A DNA stretch of 64,000 nucleotides from Macrostomum hystrix (taxonomy: Eukaryota; Platyhelminthes; Macrostomidae). How positions within the stretch are numbered: the first letter of the stretch is position 1; each line of letters starts with the position of its first letter. The notes below the pieces were generated by a model. It searched no databases, was not told where the DNA came from, and was given only the letters and a program-made list of their open reading frames with translations. The DNA lies in contig CATNEN010000030.1 in the NCBI GenBank assembly GCA_950097015.1, positions 1,039,001 to 1,103,000 on the forward strand, given 5' to 3'. Positions 41,605 to 55,000 of this stretch are shown here, piece after piece. The position numbers and the translations under genes are program-made.

Positions 41605-43390
41605 TGCTTGACTGATGCAGCACCTGTTAAAATGGTAGCTTACCTGTCCTACAGAGCTAGCACCAGTTAAAATGATAACTTACCTGTCCTACAGAGCTAG
41701 CACCAGTTAAAATGATAACTTACCTGTCCTACAGAGCTAGCACCTGTTAAAATGGTAGCTTACCTGTCCTACAGAGCTAGCACCTGTTAAAATGGTAGCT
41801 TACCTGTCCTACAGAGCTAGCACCTGTTAAAATGGTAGCTTACCTGTCCTACAGAGCTAGCACCTGTTAAAATGGTAGCTTACCTGTCCTACAGAGCTAG
41901 CACCTGTTAAAATGGTAGCTTACCTGTCCTACAGAGCTAGCACCTGTTAAAATGGTAGCTTACCTGTCCTACAGAGCTAGCACCTGTTAAAATGGTAGCT
42001 TACCTGTCCTACAGAGCTAGCACCTGTTAAAATGGTGACTTACCTGTCCTACAGAGCTAGCACCTGTTAAAATGATAACTTACCTGTCCTACAGAGCTAG
42101 CACCTGTTAAAATGGTAGCTTACCTGTCCTACAGAGCTAGCACCTGTTAAAATGGTGACTTACCTGTCCTACAGAGCTAGCACCTGTTAAAATGATAACT
42201 TACCTGTCCTACAGAGCTAGCACCTGTTAAAATGGTAACTTACCTGTCCTACAGAGCTAGTACCTGTTAAAATGGTAACTTACCTGTCCTACAGAGCTAG
42301 TACCTGTTAAAATGGTAGCTTACCTGTCCTACAGAGCTAGCACCTGTTAAAATGATAACTTACCTGTCCTACAGAGCTAGCACCTGTTAAAATGGTGACT
42401 TACCTGTCCTACAGAGCTAGCACCTGTTAAAATGGTAGCTTACCTGTCCTACAGAGCTAGCACCTGTTAAAATGGTGACTTACCTGTCCTACAGAGCTAG
42501 CACCTGTTAAAATGATAACTTACCTGTCCTACAGAGCTAGCACCTGTTAAAATGGTAACTTACCTGTCCTACAGAGCTAGTACCTGTTAAAATGGTAACT
42601 TACCTGTCCTACAGAGCTAGTACCTGTTAAAATGGTAGCTTACCTGTCCTACAGAGCTAGCACCTGTTAAAATGATAACTTACCTGTCCTACAGAGCTAG
42701 CACCTGTTAAAATGGTGACTTACCTGTCCTACAGAGCTAGCACCTGTTAAAATGATAACTTACCTGTCCTACAGAGCTAGCACCTGTTAAAATGGTAGCT
42801 TACCTGTCCTACAGAGCTAGCACCTGTTAAAATGGTGACTTACCTGTCCTACAGAGCTAGCACCTGTTAAAATGATAACTTACCTGTCCCTACAGAGCTA
42901 GCACCTGTTAAAATGGTAACTTACCTGTCCTACAGAGCTAGTACCTGTTAAAATGATAACTTACCTGTCCTACAGAGCTAGCACCTGTTAAAATGATAAC
43001 TTACCTGTCCTACACAGCTAGCACCTGTTAAAATGGTAACTTACCTGTCCTACAGAGCTAGCACCTGTTAAAATGGTAACTTACCTGTCCTACAGAGCTA
43101 GCACCTGTTAAAATGGTAACTTACCTGTCCTACAGAGCTAGCACCAGTTAAAATGGTAACTTACCTGTCCTACAGAGCTAGCACCTGTTAAAATGGTAAC
43201 TTACCTGTCCTACAGAGCTAGCACCTGTTAAAATGGTAGCTTACCTGTCCTACAGAGCTAGCACCTGTTAAAATGGTAGCTTACCTGTCCTACAGAGCTA
43301 GCACCTGTTAAAATGGTAGCTTACCTGTCCTACAGAGCTAGCACCTGTTAAAATGGTAGCTTACCTGTCCTAACTTACCTGTCCTACATG
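41605..43390. repeat. 40-bp minisatellite whose minus strand repeats splice-site consensus
   Basis: About 44 copies of an exact 40-bp unit (one has a 1-nt insertion near 42890). On the minus strand each unit splits into two 20-nt halves, GTAAGCTACCATTTTAACAG and GTGCTAGCTCTGTAGGACAG, each beginning GT and ending CAG. The junction ACAG|GTAAGC (GTAAGT in many units) is a near-perfect 5' splice site. Units differ mainly in one tetranucleotide (GTAG, ATAA, GTGA or GTAA on plus), giving an 8-unit higher-order repeat at 42101-42420 and 42421-42740. It lies between the convergent EB1 and PKNOX genes. Confidence 0.95.
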
Positions 43391-43987
43391 TAAGCACCTG
43401 TTTGAAATAATACTTTGACTTAATTTATACGAGCGCAAAATAAATGTCGGTTTGCATCCGCTCAAACTTGTATTTTTGTACTAACATTGTCAGCATGATA
43501 GTCCAATGTGATATTTATCTGCGTATGTCAATAATTCCTAACTGCTGAGCAGATGCCAAAATAATGATTGTAGATTAATTTTTTGGAAATAGTATATATC
43601 TTTATGCAGTTAAAACTTTTTGAATCAATTATCACTATTAGAAAGGCTACAATTATTATTGCTAAATTTACTCCCTAAAACTATTTTTTTTCGCATTTTT
43701 ATTTTTGTTTTTAATAAGGGACAGCCATGGCATCGGTGACAGTTAATGGCTGTGCACCTTTTTGATCAAGTGCCTTTTTATATTGTCGTTTAATTTCAAT
43801 ACCATTTTGCTCAAAGTCTACTCCATACAGAATTTCTATACAACCGTAGTTTTTTACATCAAAAATGGAAATATAAAACAGTAGTACATGAAAATTTCTC
43901 CAGCTTAGACTATTCCAAATATAGTTTTAATAAATAAATATTAACCCTGATTCATTGATCATTTAGCTATGCACGAAATGACAAGAA
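43391..43987. other. Intergenic spacer; nothing recognised
   Basis: AT-rich single-copy sequence between the 40-bp array and a SINE, with no gene or repeat recognised. Confidence 0.35.
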
Positions 43988-44180
43988 GGTTGTAGCCTAG
44001 TGAAGGTTGGGGGTTCGATTCCCGACTCCACTGGAACAATTTTTGTCCATTAGCAAGACACTTAGCTCTGCAGTGCTTCACCCAGCTGCTAAATTGGTCC
44101 ATGGACTGAACAGCCGTACGCAGCCTTCAGATTCGGCTGCACATCTGAGCCTATCGGTGCAGGTGGAATCGATTATTGAC
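43988..44180 (+). mobile_element. SINE family 2 copy
   Basis: TTGTAGCCTAGTG, then a B box GGTTCGATTCC (44012) and CCACTGGAACAATT, are shared with 9874-9960. The 3' part CCATGGACTGAACAGCCGTA (about 44100) is shared with 10181. About 20 nt between the A- and B-box halves are deleted relative to the 9874 copy. Confidence 0.75.
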
Positions 44181-45095
44181 AATTAATTACGAAATGAAAA
44201 GCAAACCCATAACCGTCAGATTGAGTTTTGTAATAACAGTGCTTGTTGTTATTGCTGTATTTACAAATCCGAGAAACAGACACACAAACAATAAGGACTG
44301 GACTTCATTTATTCATAGTTTTATCTTCTTCAACGATTCTGCTTTTAGACAGTTGGTAAAAAAAAACAATTTTAATTTAGGAAGGGAGAGCATTGTTGCA
44401 GGGTTGACAGATAACAGAACAGGAGAAGCAGGTGCTGACTTTTTATATCCCTTTTTAGTTGGTCAGCGCAAAACTGAGTTAAAAAGTTCTACTTTTAGTA
44501 GTAGTAGCGCTAACTGCTGCTGCTTACAGAATGAGTTTAAGATCAAATATTTATTGTGTACAAATGAAGTTAAAATTAGGAATAGTTTCAAAGAGAAATC
44601 ATAGCTCAACGGCAGTGCTGTGTTAATTTAGTGAAAATGAATATTGGACTTTTCTGTTTTTCTATAATTCTTAAACTTTGCTATTAGTTCATTTCTTTGT
44701 TATATCGGGTGAATCAACGTTAATGACTTGACATCAAAATAGCAAGGTAAAATGAGTATTGATGATTGCAGCAAGAAATTTATAGCCTGATTATTAAAAA
44801 AGAAAGTTTATTAAGCTCGATTTCCTTCAGTGAGAAGTCCTGATTTAAACAGTGTTCAAAAATAGAAGCTTAAGTAATTGTTACACTACTTGATCGAGTA
44901 GTCGAGTAAGTACACAAGACAAATAATCAAATAGGATATTAATTGCATTGCAAGATTTTGTTAAGCTACTGACTGGACATCAAATGAGACGCCTATTTCA
45001 CATAGACTTTTCTTGCTTACAATAGGTTGGCTTCTCAATTACAATATAAAGTACTTTTACAAACAAAAAAATAGCTGATTGCCCAATATTCTCAG
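44181..45095. other. Intergenic AT-rich stretch with one unassigned ORF
   Basis: An ATG-initiated plus-strand frame at 44194-44604 (136 codons) begins with a hydrophobic segment (LSFVITVLVVIAVF) that could be a signal anchor. It resembles no family I know, has no visible partner exons and starts about 14 bp after a SINE. More likely chance than gene. Confidence 0.2.
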
Positions 45096-45097
45096 GC

Positions 45098-45200
45098 CAG
45101 TTTGTAGCCTAGAGCCATGAACTTCTGATCGAGACGTCGGGAGTTCGAATCCAAGCGAAAGGGAAACGGCTTTTGTGCTCAAGCAAGACACTTACATTCC
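45098..45200 (+). mobile_element. SINE head fragment (tRNA-like)
   Basis: TTGTAGCCTAGAGCC and GGGAGTTCGAATCC form tRNA-like A and B boxes, followed by AAGCAAGACACTTA as in the 43988 copy; the 3' body is missing. Confidence 0.6.
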
Positions 45201-45281
45201 AAACTTACTAACAGGCATAATTTCATGTTCCCAAAATATCTCTTCTTTTATATCTGGCAGCGATAGCAGTGATATGGCTAG

Positions 45282-45614
45282 GGGGTGAGTAGCAGAACGG
45301 TTAACGCGTTCGCCTCTCGCACCAAGGTCCCTGAGCTCGATTCCAAGTCGAGGCCACCATTTTGGGCTCAGCCGCGGAGAGAAGGCTTGTGGGCTTGTCG
45401 TGCAATTTACGCCCTTGAGGGCCAACCTCCAAGACACAGTGAAAGTGTACACTGCCTGACGATGAGAAAGTCAGAGCAGATGCACACACCTGTGTGAGCG
45501 TGTGCTCAGGAGTCAGCGGAATGGGCAGAATTGCCTCCTCGCTGGCTGCAGGTCTAGTGTCACCAAATGGTGTGCCATTGCCCGCAGCCCTCCTGCAATT
45601 ATTATTACTATTTT
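45282..45614 (+). mobile_element. SINE family 1, full-length copy with target-site duplication
   Basis: The reference copy of the family. It has a tRNA-like head (A-box-like TAGCAGAACGG, B-box-like GCTCGATTCC), then GCTCAGCCGCGGAGAGAAGG, CACAGTGAAAGTGTACACTG and a 3' part containing CACCAAATGGTGTGCCATTG. It ends in an ATTATTACTATTTT tail. It is bracketed by perfect 10-bp repeats ATATGGCTAG (45272-45281 and 45615-45624). Minus-strand ORFs here are artefacts. Confidence 0.92.
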
Positions 45615-45624
45615 ATATGGCTAG

Positions 45625-46020
45625 ATAAGTTAAACGTTAGGCATGGGACCAGGTTTAACAAACTTACTTTAATTAGGTAAAAATGACGGCAAATATTTAT
45701 TCTCCCACATTGAATTGAGGAGTGAAATAATATCCAAAAGTACAACTAAACGAACAACAAACAGAAATAAGTAACTACGGCAAGGGCGTTGCATTTAGTT
45801 TTAACAAGTGGAGAAGAACAGAGAAGGCTGAGACGGTAGCTTTTAGAAGGAAGGAGACAACAGCACAGAGATAAAAATTCGTTCTCTAATTAGATGAAAA
45901 TTTAATAAACTGATTTAAAAATGGTACAGAGACAAACAATGAGAATAATTCTATATTACTACAACTATACTCAGAGTTATGTACTGGGCGGTGTTTCAGC
46001 AGATCGGCGAGTGGCAAACA
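45625..46020. other. PKNOX 3' UTR region
   Basis: Directly downstream (minus strand) of the PKNOX stop codon. An ATTAAA at about 45906-45901 on the minus strand is a possible polyadenylation signal about 115 nt after the stop. Confidence 0.35.
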
Positions 46021-49000
46021 TCATTCAAAGCCGACCTTTGCCACCTTCCAGTCCATGGTTAAATCTGGCGGCATCGCGCTGCTGATAGGAAATCCGGATG
46101 GATCTGCAATTTTTTAATGAAAATATCGATAATTTTTCACGCCTTCCAAATAATCCACTAAAAAGCTGGTAGTCCTACTGCAAGTAGTGCAGTGAAGACG
46201 CAGCAGAGAAGCAAAAATATCTTACTGTGCTGTGCCATATACTGGTGATGCGGCTGATGATGATGCTGCTGGTGCTGATGCAATAGCTGGCCGGAGCCGA
46301 AGTCAACGCCGCCACCGCTGCCGCCTCCGCCACCACCGACAACTACGCCAGTGGCAGCATCGTCGTCCTCATCTAGGCCATCTGAGTCGGCGCCGTCGTA
46401 ACTACCAGCTTCATCGTCCTCGGAGTCGTCGCCAATATCGTCGCTAATCATCAGGCGTCGGACGCCGGCTTGGTGATGACCGGCTGACATCATAGTGGAA
46501 GGCGTCGATTGTTGCTGGGTGGCCGACGCTGACACCGGAGGCGCGTAGGGAACTGCTGACGCATGCTGCTGCTGCTGATGATGCTGATGGTGCTGATTGT
46601 GAAACGGCGGGGTCACCTGCTGATGCTGCTGATGCTGATAGAGGCCAAGCGGTGGCTTGGCTTCGTGATGCCCGCCAGCAACCGCCTCCTCTTTGACGAC
46701 ACCCGCTGGACCGGATGAAGAATGCTGCTGCTGCTGCTGCTGATGCTGATGATGCGTCGACTTGCCAACAGAGGCCGGCGAAGACGCCACAGCGGCCTGA
46801 CTACTAGCCAGGTTGGCAGGCCAGAAGCGGACATTGCTGGGCCGGTTCTGCTGGGCCTTCTTCTTCTTCTGGCTGCTCTCCGGCGATGAGGCGTCGAGCA
46901 TCGGCTGCAGGATGCGCCGGCGGGCGTTGATGAACCAGTTGTTGACCTGCAGCAGCGTCAAGTTGGTCTGGCCGGCCAGCTGGCGCTTCTCGTCCTCAGT
47001 CGGGTACGGATGCTGCGAGTGAAGCAGGAGAAGAAAATAGTCACTTTATTCGCCTGGACTTCAATTGCAAGTAGTTAAATGTAACAATGAGATTCCGTTG
47101 AATGAATTTCAATTAGGTTCGGGGGTCAGTGGCAGAGCGGTCTAACGCGTTTGCTGCCTCTCGCATCAAGGTCCCTGATCTCGGCGAGGCCGCATTCATT
47201 TGGGGCGCAGCCGCGGAGAGAAGGCTTGGTGGCTTGTCGTGCAATTCACGCCATTGAGGGCCAATCTTCGAGGCAGAGTGAAAGTGAAAGTCAGGGTAGA
47301 TGTACACACATGTGAGTGTGTGCCTGCGTACAGTATCTGTGCGCGTGTGTGCTCAGAAGTCAGCGAAATTGGCAGAATTGCCAGTTCTAGTATCACCAAA
47401 TGATGTGCCATTGACTGAAGCCCTCCGCCAACCATTATTATTATTAATTAATAAGGTTCGAGTGGTGGCAAAACTATAGGCTACGTACAGCTGTTCAGTC
47501 CGTGGACTGGGGTAATAGGTACCACACAGACCGCCATATGTACCAAAATTTTTAATGCTAGTACCCATTTTACAACAGGTTGAAGTTAACTACAAGACAG
47601 GCTGAGATACGAACTCCGGACCTCTAGTTCCAAAGCTCTAAAAATTAAAATACAGGCTTCTCATTGGAAATCCAACATTGCCTAGAAACATCAAGAGTAA
47701 GGAAAAAGTTATAAAAAGCGACAAATAAAAATATTGATTCGATTATAAAAGAAGCCGATACTTAATGTCCGCAAACTGGTGCCTTTCTACGAGCAGTTGT
47801 AACTGGGCACTGGATAAGAAGCTACCCGATCTTGAGACAGGCTTAAAACCCTGAGAAACCATATTGTAGGGCCACTATTAGCAAACATTGTTGGCTTCTA
47901 CTTTGCTGAAGCAGCAGTCGATAGTAACATGAGTTTTACCTTGCCGCTTCTACTCTTTAATCTGTGCCACGCCAAGATAAGCAATGAGACAACTGATGCA
48001 GTGCGAATATAAGCGTCTATGTTAAAATAGTATTTTCTCAGACGCGCAACCGCATCGACTGCCAATCATTCGCCATTGATTTCACTAAGGGGAGTTGGGC
48101 TGGTGTGTGCCCGGCTGCCAAGGTGTTCAATTCGTTCAAACCAATATTTTTCCCTTTTTAAAACTCATTGGCGGCAGCGGCGGCGGCGGCGGCGGCGGCT
48201 GACGGCGAGAATTCTGTGAGTGTGTGCTAAAGGTAGAAAGTGGAATAGAGAGAGTATAGGAGTGCCGACAGCTCCGCCCACTTCCCCCCTCCATTCCTAC
48301 CTTCCTTCCTTCCTCCCCTATGCTTCCCAAGTCTATCCCATTCAACATAGCCTTTTCCTACTCGTGCCTACTCAAGCTCAACACTTATCCAGCGCCGCAG
48401 GGGGTGGGTGGGTGGCCATGGGCAGCCTTAGGTGTGAGTTGGATGTGGGTTGAATTATAAATGCTAAAATGTCCCTGCTGTATAATATGAGTTTAAAATG
48501 GGATTTTTTCATAGTCAACTCAGAGAAAGAGAGAGTTGGAGCATGGGGTGAGATTGCTGTGAGCAAATGCCGACTGGCTGGGATTTTTTGTTGAAAAGCG
48601 GCGCTGGGGTGGCAGGAGAAGCTAGGCTACTCCGCTCCCCTGTTAAGTCGGGAAATAAAAAAAATGGGACAAGCAGAATGGGGAACAGCTCCCCAGCCTC
48701 GCCGCCGTGTCGCGGGCCAATTTCCTTTTTCAAATATTTTTTGACTGACAAGCGGCGCAAAGATGAAGGAGAGAGTTTGAGAAGGCCTCAAGCTCAAGAT
48801 GGAATAAACATTTTGGGATAAGTTTCTTTAGAAGGCATGGTTGCAGAGACTAGCCGAACCCCCCAGTGCCCGTATCAGCTTCAAGGATACATTTCTCATT
48901 TCATAAGCGCAAACGAAACAAAAGCTCACACCTTTCCTTTGTTTTCGCGAGACAATAGAACTTGGAAGCAGCAAGTCGGAAAGAATTATTGTCTGGCAAT

Positions 49001-52000
49001 TTTCCCACTGCTATTGCCATATCGCGAGGCGGTATTTGAATGAAATGATATACTTGAAAGCTATCAATCAATCATTAAAAAAAACTTGCCTTTGCTGCTG
49101 CATGCTTTTCACAAATAGCGAAAACATAGGCGCACAAATATATGGTAATTTAGCGTGGCTCAACCTGAGGATCTGGGAGGATGGCTGCTTAACCTGAGGA
49201 TCTGGGAGGATGGCTGCTCAACCTGAGGATCTGGGAGGATGGCTGCTCAACCTGAGGATCTGGGAGGATGGCTGCTCAACCTGAGGATCTGGGAGGATGG
49301 CTGCTCAACCTGAGGAACTGAGAGGATGGCTGCTAAACCTAAGGATCTGGGAGAGTAATAAACTAGCTCAACCTGAGGATCTGGAAGAGTGAAGTAGCTC
49401 AACCTGAGGATCTGGAAGAGTGAAGTAGCTCAACCTGAGGATCTGGAAGAGTGAAGTAGCTCAACCTGAGGATCTGGAAGAGTGAAGTAGCTCAACCTGA
49501 GGATCTGGAAGAGTGAAGTAGCTCAACCCGAGGATCTGGAAGAGTGAAGTAGCTCAACCTGAGGATCTGGAAGAGTGAAGTAGCTCAACCTGAGGATCTG
49601 GAAGAGTGAAGTAGCTCAACCTGAGGATCTGGAAGAGTGAAGTAGCTCAACCTGAGGATCTGGAAGAGTGAAGTAGCTCAACCTGAGGATCTGGAAGAGT
49701 GAAGTAGCTCAACCTGAGGATCTGGAAGAGTGAAGTAGCTCAATCTGAGGATCTGGGAGGATAATAAGCATAAATCGCTGCACAAGATTGGAATTTGTTA
49801 ACGATTTGTTGAAAAATTTACAGAATAAGAAGCATTTTGTCAGATTGACAGATTGACAGTTGACAGTTGGAAAACAAACACACGCACCAGTTGCAACGTA
49901 TTTTGAAGCAGGTTGCTTTGGAATGGAGCACAGTTACTAAGCAACTAATGGTCGCTAAAACAAATTCTTGGCTCGATAAAACTCGATAAAGACAAAGGGA
50001 CGGAGGCAGCAGAGGCCAAATGGAGCCAGGGTCAGGAGGGCAGGCCTGAGGTTTGTGGTCTGTAAACTTGGCCCAAGTGTAAATATACGGTATGTCTGTA
50101 TCTATAGTGCGTATATTTACTAAGGAGCTGCAGATAACAGTTAAGAATATTTAACTCTTAGATACAACAGTATCAGTAAAGTCGGCATTGTTGACACAAT
50201 AGCCGTCTCTAAACTATACGGAATATGAAAATACTGAAAATCTGTAACTATACAGTATACTTAAGCTATCGGAAATAATTCTTTAAAAAAGTCACAACTA
50301 ATTTTTACACGCATAGATTTGGAAACACCTATTAGCAATCGCCAGGCCAGATAAGACTCAAATTGAGACATAAGGGCGCCAAAATTGACTCATACACAAG
50401 CGCGTATATCATGTTTGAACACGAGTCCCAGTGGCTCCGCAAGTGCTTCCCAAATTTGTTAAAAGAGGCCTCAGTTTTATTACGTATTTGAAAAAGGTAT
50501 CATTTCTTAGCAACCAATTTCACGCTAATGCTGACAATTTTTAATGACGCACTCGTTTTAGGAGGAGGCCACAGAGAACGTCTCTGCTTTATTTGTATTG
50601 TCCACTTTCATCCTATAAGGTATTGCATTCAACAAGCTTCGTCACCTTTTCTAGTCTAGTTGCTAAGACGCATTCTATAAGCATCTAAAAGAGAGGCATG
50701 AATATTGAAGACTGGCAATGCTAGCTAGCTATTTGACATTTAGTCGTGAGAAATGGTCAGAAACTGATACGAGTATAACAATACTGATCCGTTTTATAAG
50801 TTTCAAAGCTTGTTCGTTAAAGTTAACGTTTCTTTAAATCCGTTAAATCCTAGCAGAACTCGGTATTAATTCTATCGCACTTAGTCAGTCAAGTTATTCG
50901 CAAAAAAGTGCGCAGAAAGTGCACACTAGCTAAATATTTAGGACCCCTCTGAGTTTCAAAGCGTTTTTAGATAGCAAATCTAAAATATTTTCGGCGCCAA
51001 ACCCAGCATTAGGAGCAGCAGCAGCAGCAGCAGCATGAAAGAAGAGAACGTGTTGGGTGGCCATCCGAACAGCGCTGAAAAAGACTGAAAAAGAAGACTA
51101 GCCTGATTAGCCAGAGAGATACAAAATAAGCCATCTAACGTCAGGATCAGCAACTGTTAATGCACAGTTGCAGATGTGAACCCGGCCGTGTCCATCAGGG
51201 CTGCCGGCAATGCTTTTGCGCGCGATTTTAATAAGCAACGACTGTCACGACTTCATATACAGATGAGAAAAATAATTTAGAAAAAGAAGAAATTGCGATG
51301 GAGGAAGGATTTTATCGACTTCGTTGATCTCAAAAGACCGTGTCAGCGAAAGTGCTACTAGCAGCTTTCAGAAAGATTTCTTATTTTAGAAACTTAGTCT
51401 AATCATTTCAGTTCAAGAAGCTAAATTGATTGCCTAATTAGTTTTTTCTGGTAGAATTTATGATCTAATTTATTTTATCCTAAAAAAGCAAAAAGCATAA
51501 TTAGAAAGCTTTCACCTGTCTTGGCTAGTTTCAACAACGCTTGGAACTCCTAGGAGCTATATAGGTTTTTTAATTTCTGTCCTCCAGACTCCTAGCACAG
51601 TGGACAATTAATTTCTAATAGGGTCGGATATTTTCAGTGCAGCAGGTTATTACGAAATAGATTCGAATATTTAGAAATGTTCGCTGTGCTGCTCCTCCTA
51701 TTCCGGCCCGCGGTCGGGGTCCATCTTTGCCATAGACAAAAGCCATCTGGAGCCGCATGGAGTCGGGCCATATTTTCCGATATCATTCATATTTAACTAT
51801 CGAATGGCACCCAAACCTACAGGTGCACAGTTTACCGTCAATATTACCTCCCACAATCCATTAGGTTGTGGTCCATGGTCATTAATTTCGCAGTAGTTCG
51901 CAGCTGCCGACCATTAGTGTAGTGTGACAACTGTGTGTTTGTGTATTTTGTTTAGCGAAATATCGAAAAAACTAAATAACTGACTCGATCGCTGATCGTG

Positions 52001-55000
52001 ATCAATATTCGTGCTTTTAACAATTAGAATCAAATCAATAAGAAACGGGAAATTAAAATGAAACCCGGAAATTACTGTCAAGAATCTGCGGGTCAAAGTT
52101 AACTAATTCTAGTCAACTCCTTTCATATTTATATACAGGAAACAGAAGCGAAGCAATGAAAGCATTGTTAGGGCTCCGAAAGGGCGGAAGGTCCACTGAC
52201 AGACAGTGCATGCAGTTTGTCTCTAAGGAGGGGCTAGCAGCAGCTGTTTGAGTCGCGGGCTATTGAACAAATCGAGTGGGCGGAGCTAACAGAGCCAACG
52301 GGGGTTAAAAGCCTATTATGAGTTGATGGGCTCTCAAATATTTAGCAAAGTTTTCCCAGCTAGTCGCATTAATAGTCATGAGGTACAGAAGAGTGAAAGT
52401 GGGTTCTGGGATCACAAATATTGCTACCATATTACTATTGTTATTAGAACAGAAGTGCCTTACTAGTGTAGGTCAGCGAGGTTCCGGTTCGTGAAATTCG
52501 CCACGCCCATCGCATTAATAATATCCCCCAATCGATCTACATGCGTATCTATACATACACTCCACAACAGACTCTTGTGAGCATACTCACCAACCGAGCA
52601 GATGATTTTAAATTCAAATCCACTTCAAAAAATGATTGTTAACACAGAACGGCGCGGCCGTGAGGGGGAATTGAAGTTGATGAGAGAATGGGAACTCAAA
52701 AACTACGAGAAGCTATACGAGTATGAGAATGGAAAGTGGCCTAGCCCGGCGACAACAATAATAAACAAATAGACACTTTCCATGTGTCTGGACATTGAAA
52801 AAATCTACAAGTTGCGTTAATAAGTAGGAAAAACTGTAAAGCAAACAAATGCAAACTCTGACAGGTCTAATATGCTTTGATAGTTTATTTATTTAGCCTG
52901 CAGAGAGTTGACAAAAAGCTTTGACATAGTTTCAGGTCGTTTAGAAAAGGCCTAGCAACTTACTCGTTGGAGTAGATACTAGCTCTCAGAAATTAATTGG
53001 ACTGAGTGCGTAACTAAGAGTGAAGGTTGAAGAAGAAGAGAGGTAGAGTGAGAGGAAGAGAGGTAGAGTGAGAGGAAGAGAGGTAGAGTGAGAGGAAGAG
53101 AGGTAGAGTGAGAGGAAGAGAGGTAGAGTGAGAGGAAGAGGGGAAGAGTGAGAGGAAGAGAGGTAGAGTGAGAGGAAGATAAGTAGAGTGAGAGGAAGAT
53201 AAGTAGAGTGAGAGGAAGAGATGTTGTGTGAGAGGAAGAGAGGTAGAGTGAGAGGAAGAGAGGTAGAGTGAGAGGAAGAGAGGTAGAGTGAGAGGAAGAT
53301 AAGTAGAGTGAGAGGAAGAGATGTAGTGTGAGAGGAAGAGAGGTAGAGTGAGAGGAAGAGAGGTAGAGTGAGAGGAAGAGAGGTAGAGTGAGAGGAAGAC
53401 AAGTAGAATGAGAGGAAGAGAAGTAGAGTGAGAGGAAGAGAAGTAGAGTGAAAGGAAGAGAGGTAGAGTGAAAGGAAGATAAGTAGAGTGAGAGGAAGAG
53501 AGGTAGAGTGAGAGCAAGAGAAGTAGAGTAGAGTAGAGAAGAGTATAGTCGAGTAGAGTAGAGTAGAGAGGAAGAGAGGTAGAGTGAAAGGAAGATAAGT
53601 AGAGTGAGAGGAAGATATGTAGAGTGAGAGGAAGAGATGTAGTGTGAGAGGAAGAGATGTAGAGTGAGAGGAAGATAAGTAGAGTGAGAGGAAGAGAAGT
53701 AGAGTGAAAGGAAGAGAGGTAGAGTGAAAGGAAGATAAGTAGAGTGAGAGGAAGAGATGTAGTGTGAGAGGAAGAGAGGTAGAGTGAAAGGAAGAGAGGT
53801 AGAGTGAAAGGAAGATAAGTAGAGTGAGAGGAAGAGAGGTAGAGTGAGAGGAAGAGAGGTAGAGTGAGAGGAAGAGAGGTAGAGTGAGAGGAAGAGAGGT
53901 AGAGTGAGAGGAAGAGAGGTAGAATTAGAGGAGGAGAAGTAGAGTGAGAGGAAGAGAGGTAGAATTAGAGGAGGAGAAGTAGAGTGAGAGGAAGAGAGGT
54001 AGAGTGAGAGGAAGAGAGGTAGAGTGAGAGGAAGATAAGTAGAGTGAGAGGAAGAGAGGTAGAGTGAGAGGAAGAGAGGTAGAATTAGAGGAGGAGAAGT
54101 AGAGTGAGAGGAAGAGAGGTAGAGTGAGAGGAAGAGAGGTAGAGTGAGAGGAAGAGAAGTAGAGTGAGAGGAAGAGAGGTAGAGTGAGAGGAAGAGAGGT
54201 AGAGTGAGGGGAAAATAGAGAGGTGAAGACAGGTAAAGAAAGTGAGGGAAAACGGCAAAGGAAAAAACTGGGGAACGAAAAGTGATATTTAGAAAAGAGA
54301 AGGTATATATTCGCTAACTGATGGTGTTTTGTCAAGCCGTAGTAGATTATCAAGTGAGTGAATCTGCAACAGTAGCGCCAAATGCTATCAGTAAGTTAAG
54401 CAACAGGTGGGCCTAACTTATTTACTTTAGTTAAAAGAAGCGATCCAACAAGCAGATAAAGATTGGTACTAAAACTCCTCTTAGAGAGAAGAAAAAGCAG
54501 CGGTGTGAAATTTATATAAAAGGCATCAATTTATGTTCAATCGTCGATAAATAAAATATAAACTGAACTAAATATTTCTAAAAAGCAAACTAACAACACG
54601 GCACACTCTGACGTCACTAGACATAGTTAAACAGGTTTGACGATGATAATGAAACGATAAGCGCACAGTTCTGATACACATAATAGATATAGGATATACA
54701 AGATGAGGAAAGCGAGCGATACAACAGTTGTAATTAATAGCTAGCAGCCCAGTGTCTAAAAAGAAATCCTCTATTCTTAACAGGCAAGCTGTTAACGGTC
54801 CATATAGATCACCTCAATCTTATCCCGAGCCCGCCGCCCCGGGAGAATTTAGCCCGCTGCGAATCTGGACCTTCCCGAAACTCGGCAGCCAAAGCCGCCC
54901 GCTGAGGAATAATAATATATCCGCAGCTTTTTGAGGGGAGTCAGAGGGAGATGCGAGCTAAGGAGATAGTTTAGAAAATGCGGCTGAATCCCGGGGTTAG

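Noticed and set aside
44194..44604. 136-codon ORF with a hydrophobic N-terminus
   Set aside because: Single frame in AT-rich DNA next to a SINE, no recognisable domain; not called as a gene, only noted.
46232..46447. 71-codon Arg/Asp-rich plus-strand frame
   Set aside because: Antisense shadow of the PKNOX acidic and His-rich coding tracts.
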